From the NCBI RefSeq assembly GCF_039534085.1, contig NZ_BAAAUT010000022.1, positions 48,810-112,809 of the forward strand: DNA of 64,000 nucleotides. Direction: 5' to 3'. The notes beneath the pieces were generated by a model. It was not told the DNA's origin and did not search any database. It saw only the letters and a program-made list of their open reading frames with translations. Origin of the DNA: Planomonospora_B alba (GTDB taxonomy: Bacteria; Actinomycetota; Actinomycetes; Streptosporangiales; Streptosporangiaceae). Below are positions 57,308 through 64,000 of the stretch, in pieces; the first letter of the stretch is position 1; each line of letters opens with the position of its first letter. Made by a program: the position numbers and the translations under genes.

Positions 57308-58258
57308 ATGTCCGGACCTGCCCGGCTGCCGTTCGAGCAGCCCCACCCGATGCGGCCCGCCCCGCTGCTGCAGCCGCATTTCTCGCCCAAGCGCATGCGC
57401 GCGCTGCGCGGCCGCGCCGAGACGCTCACCGCGGCCCTACTGGATGATCTCGCCGCCGCGGGGCCGCCCGCCGACCTGCACGCGGCGCTGGCGCTGCCGC
57501 TGCCGATCGCGGTGATCTGCGAGCTGCTCGGCGTACCGTTCGCCGACCGCGCGCAGTTCCGGGAATGGACGCAGGCCGCCGCCGACGTCACCGACCGCGC
57601 CCGTTCCGAGCGCGGCCTGGCCGAGCTGTTCTCCTACGGCCAGCGGCTCGTGGCCCGCAAACGCACCGACGGCGACGACCCGGACGCCGACGTGATCTCC
57701 CGGCTGGCCGCCACGCCGGGTGTCAGCGACGACGAGGCCGCCGCGACGGGCATGACCCTGCTGTTCGCCGGGCACGAGACCACCGTGGCCGCGATCGGCA
57801 ACGGCGCGGCCTGGCTGCTGGCCGACCCCGGCCAGTGGCGGGCGCTGGTGACCGGCCCCTCCCGGATCGGCGCCGCGGTGGAGGAGATCCTGCGCGCGCC
57901 CGGCCTGGGCGGCGGCGGCATTCCCCGCTACGCCCGCACCGACCTTCAGATCGCCGGCGTGCATGTGCGGGAGGGCGACCTGGTGCTGCTGGACACCGGC
58001 GCGGCCAACCACGACGCGGCCGTCTTCACCGACCCCGACCGCTTCGACCTCCAGCGGCCGGCGGTGCCGCACCTGACCTTCGGCCACGGCGCCCGCTACT
58101 GCATCGGCGCCCCGCCGGCCCGTATCGAGCTGCAGGTGGTCTTCTCCGAGCTGGCCGCCCGCTTCCCGGCACCCACGCTGGGCTGCGCGGTGGAGGAGCT
58201 GACCTTCGACGCGAACGTGCTGACCGGCGGGCTGACCGCGCTGCCGGTCACCTGGTGA
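57308..58258 (+). pseudogene. Cytochrome P450, shortened by loss of the B-C helix region
   Basis: About 316 residues against ~400 for bacterial P450s. The C-terminal two-thirds are normal: I-helix GMTLLFAGHETTVAAIGNGAAWLL, K-helix VEEILR (ExxR) and haem-thiolate loop FGHGARYCIGAPPARIELQ. The N-terminus (MSGPARLPFEQPHPMRPAPLLQ) jumps to PHFSPKRMRALRGRAETLTAALLDDL. The ~75-80 residues that normally contain the A-helix strands, the B-C loop and the C-helix WxxxR are missing without a frame change. Haem could still bind, but the substrate pocket would be open. I call it probably inactive. The start follows GGAGG. The downstream methyltransferase overlaps by GTGA or begins six bases later. Confidence 0.7.
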
Positions 58259-58263
58259 CCGCC

Positions 58264-58905
58264 ATGAGGACAGGCACCCGCCGGCCGGTCTTCGGCCGGA
58301 TCTACCCCCGGCTGGCCGCCGCCATGGACGAGGGCGGCATGGCCCAGCACCGCCGGGCACTGCTGGCGCCCCTGACCGGGCAGGTGATCGAGGTCGGCGC
58401 GGGCCACGGGGTGAACTTCGCCCACTACCCGCCCGCCGTCACCGGCGTGCTCGCCGTCGAACCGGAACCCCGGCTGCGAGAGACCGCCCACGCGGCCGCC
58501 GCCGCGGCCCCGGTTCCCGTGGAGGTCGCCGGAGCCGTGGCCGAGCATCTGCCGGTCCCCGACCGCAGCGCCGATGCGGTGGTGTTCTGCCTGGTGCTGT
58601 GCTCACTGCCGGACGTCGAGGCGGCGCTGGCCGAGGCGCGGCGGGTGCTCAGGCCGGGCGGGCGGCTGCGGTTCCTGGAGCACGGGCGCGCCGACTCACC
58701 CGGCCTGGCGCGCCTGCAACGGCTGCTGGACGCGACCGTCTGGCCGCGCCTGGCCGGCGGCTGCCACACCGGCCGCGACACCGTCGCCCTGATCGAGCGG
58801 GCCGGGTTCACCGTCACCGCGCTGGAGCGCTTCCTGCTGCCCGAGGCCCGTACCCCGTTCTCCTTCCACACGCGGGGAACCGCCGTGGCGGCCACCGGCC
58901 GCTGA
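58264..58905 (+). CDS. SAM-dependent methyltransferase
   Basis: About 213 residues (216 if the GTG at 58255, which overlaps the P450 stop, is used). Class I methyltransferase motifs: VIEVGAGHGVNFAHYP (motif I), VLAVEPEPRLRETA (acidic loop), VAEHLPVPDRSADAVVFCLVLCSLPDVEAALAEARRVLRPGGRLRFLEHG. The wording is closest to UbiE/METTL7-like small enzymes. The substrate is unknown. Co-transcribed with the shortened P450. Confidence 0.85.
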   Translation: MRTGTRRPVFGRIYPRLAAAMDEGGMAQHRRALLAPLTGQVIEVGAGHGVNFAHYPPAVTGVLAVEPEPRLRETAHAAAAAAPVPVEVAGAVAEHLPVPDRSADAVVFCLVLCSLPDVEAALAEARRVLRPGGRLRFLEHGRADSPGLARLQRLLDATVWPRLAGGCHTGRDTVALIERAGFTVTALERFLLPEARTPFSFHTRGTAVAATGR

Positions 58906-58991
58906 CCGTCAGCCGGGTCGCGGGAGCGCGCCGGCGGTGTGCGCGACCAGCGTTCCCGGTGCCGGCCCGCCGGCCAGGCCGGAATGGGCCA

Positions 58992-60293
58992 TCATGCTCG
59001 TCCCGGGCGGGTCTCGGTCATACGTACCGCCACCACCAGGCCGGAGACCCCGGTCAGGCCGGCCACGGTCCAGACGGCCGCCTCCAGGCTCCACAGGTCG
59101 GCGATGATCCCGGCCAGCAGCGCGCCGACGGCGAAACCGCCGTCCCGCCACAACCGGTAGACACCGACCGCGCGGGCCCGCCAGGCCGGGTGGGCGACAT
59201 CGCCGATGACCGCCAGCAAGGTGGGGTATACCAGCGCGGTCCCGGCTCCGAGCAGCACCTGGGCGGCCGCCCACACGGTGAAGGACTCGCCCAGCGCCAC
59301 GAGCGCGATCGCGGCGGCCTGGACCAGCATCCCGGCGGTGATCAGGTGCTTGCGGCCCACGTGGTCCGACCACCAGCCGGTGGCCATCTGCCCCAGCCCC
59401 CAGACGGCCGGGTACAGCGCGCCCAGCACCCCGATCTCGGCCACGCCCAGTCCGCGGGCGGCGAAGACCAGCGGGAAGATCCCCCAGGCCAGGGCGTCGT
59501 TGAGGTTGTTGACCATCCCGGCCTGGCCGGCCGCCGACAGCGACCGGTCACCGACGCTGGTGCGCCAGGCGATCTGCCGCGTGGACAGCTCGGCGTGGTG
59601 GTGTCCGCCGACCGGGTGGGCGGCGGCCTCGGCCCGGGCGTGCTCGCGCGTCTCACGCACGATGAGCGTGGACAGGCCCAGGCCGAGGGCGGCGTAGGCG
59701 GCGCCCAGCAGGAACGGCGCCGGGCGCAGCCCGAACCGCTCGGCCAGGTGTCCGGTGGCCAGCGCGGTGGCGGCCACGGCGAAGTAGCCGGCGGCCTCGT
59801 TGAACCCCATGGCCAGGCCGCGCCGCGCGGGCCCGGCCAGGTCGATCTTCATGATGACGGTGGTCGACCAGGTCAATCCCTGGGAGACACCCAGCAGCAC
59901 GTTCGCCGCGATGATCCAGCCCCAGGAGGGGCCCCAGGCCAGCATCGCCGGGACGGGCAGCGCGATCAGCCACCCGGCGATCAGCACCGGTTTGCGGCCG
60001 TAGCGGTCCGACCAGGTGCCGGCGAAGAAGTTCGTGATCGCCTTGGTCGTGCCGAAGGCCAGGATGTAGGTCAGCGCCGCGGTGTGGGCCGACAGGCCGA
60101 AGACGGTCTCGGCCAGCAGCGGCAGCGTGATGCGTTCCTGGCCGAGCATGCCGCCGACCAGCGCGTTGACCGCGACCAGCAGGACGAACTGGGGAAGGTT
60201 GGCGGCCAGGCCCAGCCGGATGCCCACCCCGGCGCCTGCCGCGTCCCCCGTGTCGCCGCCGGTGCCGCCGGACGTGGGGACGGTCGCGCTCAT
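58992..60293 (-). CDS. MFS transporter linked to sulfur-detoxification genes
   Basis: About 433 residues, 12 predicted helices. Motif A copies are clear: FAGTWSDRYGRKPVLIAGW in the first half and TGWWSDHVGRKHLITAG in the second. A His-rich cytoplasmic loop (AHPVGGHHHAELS) joins the halves. Its start overlaps the stop of the metallo-beta-lactamase/rhodanese gene (ATGA), so both belong to one operon controlled by the divergent ArsR-rhodanese gene. The substrate may be a sulfur compound. That is inference from context. Confidence 0.87.
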   Translation of the reverse strand: MSATVPTSGGTGGDTGDAAGAGVGIRLGLAANLPQFVLLVAVNALVGGMLGQERITLPLLAETVFGLSAHTAALTYILAFGTTKAITNFFAGTWSDRYGRKPVLIAGWLIALPVPAMLAWGPSWGWIIAANVLLGVSQGLTWSTTVIMKIDLAGPARRGLAMGFNEAAGYFAVAATALATGHLAERFGLRPAPFLLGAAYAALGLGLSTLIVRETREHARAEAAAHPVGGHHHAELSTRQIAWRTSVGDRSLSAAGQAGMVNNLNDALAWGIFPLVFAARGLGVAEIGVLGALYPAVWGLGQMATGWWSDHVGRKHLITAGMLVQAAAIALVALGESFTVWAAAQVLLGAGTALVYPTLLAVIGDVAHPAWRARAVGVYRLWRDGGFAVGALLAGIIADLWSLEAAVWTVAGLTGVSGLVVAVRMTETRPGRA

Positions 60294-61354
60294 GCCCGCC
60301 CCTCGACCGGCATCCGGCCGGTGGCCCTGGCCCAGTCCTCGGGCCCGCCCTCCAGCACCCGCACCTCGCGGTGGCCGGTGCGCGCCAGGAGGCTGGCGGC
60401 GGTCATGGCGCGCTCGCCGTGCCCGCACATCACCACCACCGGCCCGTCCGGCGCGTCGTCGGCGCGGGCGGGCAGGGAGCCGAGCTCGATGTGCGCCGCG
60501 CAGGGGACGTGCCCGGAGGCGTACTCGGCGTCCTGGCGCACGTCCAGCACCTGCATGCCTTCCAGCCGGTCGGCACCGAGGAGGGCGATGCTCTGCGTCG
60601 GGCCGCCCCAGGCGCTCATGCCGCCGGCCAGAACGGGCGCGCCGATGCGGTTGGCCTCCGGCAGGGCGAGGACGTACGGCGGGAAGCCGCCCAGGCCGCC
60701 CAGCAGCGCGGCGACGAAGGCGTCCTCGCCGGGGGCCTGCAGCAGCGCGTTGGCGGCCTTCTCGGCGCCGATGGTGGAGGTGCGCTTTTCGCCGGGCGGG
60801 GCCGAGCAGAACGAGCCCGCACCGTGGGTGGGCCACAGCGCGGTCTCGTCCGGCAGCGCGGCCAGGCGCCGCAGCGAGCGGTACTGGGCGCGCGCCAGTT
60901 CCTCGGTGCGCTCGGGTCCGGACAGGTCGGTGCGGGCGGCCGAGCCGACGATCAGCGACCCGCCGGAGAACACCCCGATCGGCGTCGCGCCGTCCAGCAG
61001 CACGAACGCCAGGTGCTCGCCGGTGTGGCCCGGCGTGGCCAGGGCCCGCAAGGTCAGAGCGCCCAGGCCGATCTCGTCGCCGTCGGTCAGGCCGACATGG
61101 TCGAAAGCCCGGCCGCCGGCGGCAGAGGCCAGCACGGTCGCGCCGTCGTCGGCGGCCAGCTGGACCGCGCCGGACAGGAAGTCGGCGTGCAGGTGGGTGT
61201 CGGCGGCGAACGCCACCGTCAGGCCATGCCGTCCGGCGGCCGCGCGCAGGGCGCGCAGGTCCCGGCTCGCATCCACCGCCAGCGCCCGGCCGTCACCGAG
61301 ATCGACCAGATAGGACGAGTTCCCCAGGCCCTCGTCCGCGATCGGAATGATCAT
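60290..61354 (-). CDS. Metallo-beta-lactamase-fold hydrolase fused to rhodanese (persulfide dioxygenase-like)
   Basis: About 354 residues. Residues 1-240 are an MBL domain of the ETHE1/Blh kind: YLVDLGDGRALAVDASRD, metal motif THLHADFLSG, ATPGHTGEHLAFVL, GVFSGGSLIVGSAARTDL and LWPTHGAGSFC. The HxHxD site lacks the second-metal His (DF), as in persulfide dioxygenases, which use a single iron. Residues ~250-345 are a rhodanese with catalytic loop CGHGERA. The fusion would oxidise or transfer persulfide sulfur. Divergent from ArsR-rhodanese. Confidence 0.87.
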   Translation of the reverse strand: MIIPIADEGLGNSSYLVDLGDGRALAVDASRDLRALRAAAGRHGLTVAFAADTHLHADFLSGAVQLAADDGATVLASAAGGRAFDHVGLTDGDEIGLGALTLRALATPGHTGEHLAFVLLDGATPIGVFSGGSLIVGSAARTDLSGPERTEELARAQYRSLRRLAALPDETALWPTHGAGSFCSAPPGEKRTSTIGAEKAANALLQAPGEDAFVAALLGGLGGFPPYVLALPEANRIGAPVLAGGMSAWGGPTQSIALLGADRLEGMQVLDVRQDAEYASGHVPCAAHIELGSLPARADDAPDGPVVVMCGHGERAMTAASLLARTGHREVRVLEGGPEDWARATGRMPVEGRA

Positions 61355-61386
61355 GTTGCTTCTCCGCTCTCCAATAGATACAGTAT

Positions 61387-61402
61387 TCCAAGGATATTTG
61401 GA
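61387..61402. promoter_or_regulatory. Palindrome in the sulfur-module promoter
   Basis: TCCAAGGATATTTGGA (61387-61402) is an inverted repeat (TCCAA-N6-TTGGA) in the AT-rich 58-bp gap between the divergent MBL-rhodanese and ArsR-rhodanese genes. It also contains the ribosome site of the latter (GGAGG at its right edge). Likely ArsR operator. Confidence 0.6.
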
Positions 61403-61412
61403 GGATTGTCAA

Positions 61413-62069
61413 ATGGGTGACACGGCTGCCAAGACGGCGCTGTTCGAGGCGTTCGCCTCGGTCGGGAAAGCACTGGCCAACGGCAAGCGCCTGGAACTGG
61501 TGGACCTGCTGGCCCAGGGCGAGCGCTCGGTCGAAGCCCTGGCGCAGGCATCGGGGCTCGGGCTGACCACCGCCTCCAGCCACCTGCAGGTGCTGCGCCA
61601 GGCCGGACTGGTGACCACCCGCAGGCAGGGCACGAAGGTCTTCTACCGGCTGGCCGGCGCCGACGTGGCCGCCCTGTGGGCGCACCTGCGAGGCGTCGCC
61701 GCCGCGCACCTGGCCGAGGTCGAGCGCGCCCGCGCCGCCTACCTGGGATCCGGCGACACCGAGCAGGTCACCCGCGACCAGCTGCTGGAGCGCATCCAGG
61801 CCGGCGAGGTGACGGTGATCGACGTGCGCCCGGCCGCCGAGTACGCCGCCGGGCACATCCCCGGCGCCCTGTCGGTTCCACTGGACGAGCTCGCCGACCG
61901 GCTGGCCGACCTGCCCGACGACGGGCAGATCGTCGCCTACTGCCGCGGCGCCTACTGCGTGATGGCCCATGAGGCGGTGCGGGAGCTGACCGCCCGCGGC
62001 CGCCGCGCGGCACGGCTGGCCGACGGCATGCTGGAGTGGCGCCTGGCCGAGCTGCCGGTCGCCGTATGA
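61413..62069 (+). CDS. ArsR-family regulator fused to rhodanese domain
   Basis: About 218 residues. Residues 1-95 are an ArsR HTH (VGKALANGKRLELVDLLAQGERSVEALAQASGLGLTTASSHLQVLRQAGLVTTRRQGTKVFYRL). Residues ~120-215 are a rhodanese (TVIDVRPAAEYAAGHIPGALSVPLDEL; loop AYCRGAYCVMA). The DNA-binding part has no cysteine, so unlike BigR/SqrR any persulfide sensing would have to use the rhodanese Cys pair. It controls the divergent operon most probably. ATG 61413 follows GGAGG. Confidence 0.88.
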   Translation: MGDTAAKTALFEAFASVGKALANGKRLELVDLLAQGERSVEALAQASGLGLTTASSHLQVLRQAGLVTTRRQGTKVFYRLAGADVAALWAHLRGVAAAHLAEVERARAAYLGSGDTEQVTRDQLLERIQAGEVTVIDVRPAAEYAAGHIPGALSVPLDELADRLADLPDDGQIVAYCRGAYCVMAHEAVRELTARGRRAARLADGMLEWRLAELPVAV

Positions 62070-62362
62070 GCGCGCCGAGCCCCGGCGGGCCGGTGGTGCT
62101 GGACGGCGGGGACCGGCGGTGCGTGCAGTTGCTGATCGAGCTGCGGCGCCTGGTCAACGGTCTGGCTCCCGGCACCGTGGTGCACCTGATCGCCAGCGAT
62201 CCGGCCGCGCCGATCGACCTGCCCGCCTGGTGCCACCTGACCGGCCACACCTACCTCGGCCCCACCGGCGCGTACACTCCCCGCTCGGCCTACGCCTTGG
62301 CGGTGGCCGCCGATGCCCGTTCCACCGCGGCCGACCGGCCCTGGCATTCCGGCGACCGCTGA
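62066..62362 (+). CDS. TusA-like sulfur-carrier protein
   Basis: 98 residues. The pattern DGGDRRCVQLLIELRRLVNGLAPGTVVHLIASDPAAPIDLPAWCHLTGHTYLG follows TusA-family proteins in length and in the DPAAP-DIPAWC-TGH ending. The single catalytic Cys is kept, but the usual CPxP reads CVQL. Such changes occur in TusA paralogues tied to special sulfur-transfer routes. The start overlaps the ArsR-rhodanese stop (ATGA), linking it to persulfide handling. Confidence 0.78.
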   Translation: MSAPSPGGPVVLDGGDRRCVQLLIELRRLVNGLAPGTVVHLIASDPAAPIDLPAWCHLTGHTYLGPTGAYTPRSAYALAVAADARSTAADRPWHSGDR

Positions 62363-62520
62363 GGAGGCGGCCACCGGAGAGCCGGGGCTGGCGGCAGATC
62401 ACCCTGCTGCCAGCGGACTTCCACCCTCGGCTGCCGATGGCGGTCTTCGCCCGCACGCCGGAGGGCCGCCGCGGCGGTGCCCGCGCGCACCGGCCCTGAA
62501 CCCGCGACGCCCCCGGCCGG

Positions 62521-63879
62521 TCAGCGGGCGGCGCGGACGCGGCCGAGCACGACGTCGGCGGCCAGGAAGGCCAGCAGGGAGATGCCGAGCAGCGGGACGA
62601 ACACGCCCACCGCGACCGCCACCGCCCCGGCGGGCACCAGCACCGCCAGGGGCACCGCCCGCCAGGTGCCACGCGCGTACGGGGCGGCGAAGCCCCGGGT
62701 GGGGCGGCGCTGCCACCACATCCGGTAGCCCCAGACGATCATGGCGATGAGCCCGGCCGCCAGCGCCATCAGCAGGATCTGGTTGGGCAGGCCGAACAAT
62801 ACGCCCATGTGGCCGTCGATGCCCCAGCGGATCAGCTTGGCCGCCAGCGGGAAGTCGTCGAAGCGCAGCTCACCGGTCACCTGCCCGCTTCCCGCGTCGA
62901 CGGCGACCTGGTCGTTGCGCTGGGGCCAGTCGCGGTCCATCTCCTTGACCACGTAGGCGGCGCCGGGCCCGGCAGGCCAGGCGATCTCCAGCGGCCCGGA
63001 CAGCCCCGCCTCCGCCGCCGCCCTCATGACGCGGTCGGCGTCGGCCCCGGCGGGAGCACCGCCGTCGTGCCCGCCGTGGCCGGCGTGCCCGGAGTGGTCC
63101 CCGGCGGCCCCCGGCAGGACGGGGGTGGTCCAGCCGAGCGCGGTCTGGAGCTTGTCGACGTTGGCTCCGGCGTACGCCGACCAGGTCAGGCCGGTCGCCG
63201 ACAGGAACAGCAGGCCGATCGTGATCCACAGGCCCACCGAGCCGTGCCAGGACAGGGTCCGCCGCAGCCCGGTCGCCCTGCGGTCGGGCCGCAGACCGCG
63301 GCGGCGGTGGCTCAGCCACAGCGCCACCCCGCCGAGCGCGACCACCCACAGCCAGCCGGCGGCCAGCTCGCTGTAGAGGCGGCCCGCCTCGCCCAGGTGC
63401 AGGTGCCGGTGGAAGGTGGAGATCCAGGCGCGCACCGGCAGCGCGCCGGAGCTGCCGTAGCTCTCCAGCGTCCCCTTCACCGCCCCGGTGTAGGGGTCGA
63501 CGAAGACCGCCAGGCGGGTGGAGTCCGGCAGGCCGTCCACGTCCAGCAGGACGCGGGTGGTGGCGCCGGGCTCGGCGGGCCGGACCGCGCCGACCGTCCC
63601 GTGCGGATGGGCGGCGCGGGCGGCGGCGATCTGCCGCTCCAGCGGCAGCATCGCCCGCCCGGCCGGCGCGGGCGCGGTGAGCTCGTGGGCGTAGACGACC
63701 TTCTCCAACTGGAAGGAGGCGGCGTACAGCAGGCCGGTGGTGGCGGCCACCAGCAGGAAGGGGGCCACCAGGATGCCGGCGTAGAAGTGCAGGCGCAGCA
63801 GCAGGGCGCGCACCGCGGGCCAGGTGGCGGGACGGGATCGTTCGGGAGCGGGCTGGATCTCGCGCACGTCAGAGGTCAT
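62521..63879 (-). CDS. PepSY-associated membrane protein
   Basis: About 452 residues. Membrane helices appear near residues 25-50 (LHFYAGILVAPFLLVAATTGLLYA), ~170-190, ~215-240, ~365-390 and ~410-445. PepSY-like segments lie outside (VFVDPYTGAVKGTLESYG; QVAVDAGSGQVTGELRFDDF). HRHLHLGEAGRLYSELAAG and LSWHGSVGLWITIGLLFLSATGL are typical of the PepSY-associated TM family, as in iron- or copper-related membrane reductases. A His-rich loop (DHSGHAGHGGHDGG) may bind metal. Metal or haem handling is the usual association. The exact role is not known. The upstream frame overlaps its start by 11 bp. Confidence 0.83.
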   Translation of the reverse strand: MTSDVREIQPAPERSRPATWPAVRALLLRLHFYAGILVAPFLLVAATTGLLYAASFQLEKVVYAHELTAPAPAGRAMLPLERQIAAARAAHPHGTVGAVRPAEPGATTRVLLDVDGLPDSTRLAVFVDPYTGAVKGTLESYGSSGALPVRAWISTFHRHLHLGEAGRLYSELAAGWLWVVALGGVALWLSHRRRGLRPDRRATGLRRTLSWHGSVGLWITIGLLFLSATGLTWSAYAGANVDKLQTALGWTTPVLPGAAGDHSGHAGHGGHDGGAPAGADADRVMRAAAEAGLSGPLEIAWPAGPGAAYVVKEMDRDWPQRNDQVAVDAGSGQVTGELRFDDFPLAAKLIRWGIDGHMGVLFGLPNQILLMALAAGLIAMIVWGYRMWWQRRPTRGFAAPYARGTWRAVPLAVLVPAGAVAVAVGVFVPLLGISLLAFLAADVVLGRVRAAR

Positions 63880-64000
63880 GAAACGGCTCTCCGTTCACGG
63901 GGGCGCGCACAGGCAGGTGCGGGCCCCAGACGGGGTTCGTCAGGGTCGGCGCGGCCGCGGCTGCCCGGGGACCGGCGGGCGCGGCCGCCGCGGCGGCCAC
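63869..64000 (-). CDS. Possible C-terminus of an upstream protein (partial)
   Basis: From the window edge to a stop at 63869 the minus strand reads an Ala/Pro-rich stretch, then PTLTNPVWGPHLPVRAPVNGEPFHDL, with G or C at nearly all third codon positions. It would overlap the PepSY gene start by 11 bases. A second open frame ends with a cleaner ATGA overlap, so the true reading frame is uncertain and no product can be named. Confidence 0.3.
   Translation of the reverse strand: MAAAAAAPAGPRAAAAAPTLTNPVWGPHLPVRAPVNGEPFHDL

Noticed and set aside
1..64000. tRNA, rRNA, insertion sequences, att sites or a replication origin
   Set aside because: I looked for cloverleaf tRNA signatures, transposase motifs (DDE, tyrosine or serine recombinase) and long terminal repeats and saw none that I could support.

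Overview
This 64 kb window is high-GC actinobacterial chromosome. The best clue to the source is the lanthipeptide precursor at 41983-42153: its 24-residue core (ITSVSWCTPGC ... SGCSHCC) is the one I know for planosporicin. The surrounding 15 genes have the content and order of the psp cluster, so the source is probably Planomonospora or a close relative in the Streptosporangiaceae. Two chemoreceptor genes fit a genus with motile spores.

Layout. (1) 1-5560: a siderophore/metallophore-type uptake operon (binding lipoprotein, two FecCD permeases, ATPase) diverges from a pair of exporter-type half ABC transporters. Two Fur/Zur-like boxes lie between them. (2) 5.6-24.7 kb: mixed metabolism and regulation. 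It holds a flavin monooxygenase behind a 20-bp inverted repeat, an MFS pseudogene, a His-rich CDF metal exporter with a divergent ArsR, a chemoreceptor, an ArsR-AHSA1/DHFR-like pair, Sua5, an internally deleted quinone oxidoreductase, an Old Yellow Enzyme with a divergent TetR and a GH3 glycosidase, and an Orn/Lys/Arg decarboxylase followed by a voltage-gated cation channel with an unusual filter. (3) 24.8-31.2 kb: a geosmin synthase lies between two family 2B (cyclic-nucleotide-domain) encapsulin shell genes, all overlapping, with a polyprenyl diphosphate synthase upstream. This is the most striking locus in the window. (4) 31.5-34.4 kb: a CHASE4-like/HAMP/MCP/PilZ receptor and two small proteins.

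(5) 34.6-49.9 kb: the planosporicin cluster, in five units: pspEF, pspR, pspJYZQ, pspXW and pspABCTUV. An ECF-type promoter motif, GAACC-N15-GCTAC, can be read before pspE and pspJ, with a one-base variant before pspX. pspA is followed by a perfect 16-bp hairpin ahead of pspB.

(6) 50-56.2 kb: a protocatechuate (beta-ketoadipate) operon, pcaI-J-(F remnant)-H-G-L, diverges from a tandem-IclR regulator. pcaB is absent and pcaF is reduced to 70 codons. A decayed ABC transporter follows. (7) 56.6-64 kb: TetR, a shortened P450 and a methyltransferase; then a sulfur module (MFS plus metallo-beta-lactamase/rhodanese fusion, divergent from an ArsR-rhodanese fusion and a TusA-like protein); then a PepSY membrane protein.

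Several genes here have lost internal or terminal blocks while flanking genes are intact: the MFS gene, quinone oxidoreductase, pcaF, the ABC ATPase/permease and the P450. Function is inferred from sequence patterns and neighbourhood only; no database search was possible.
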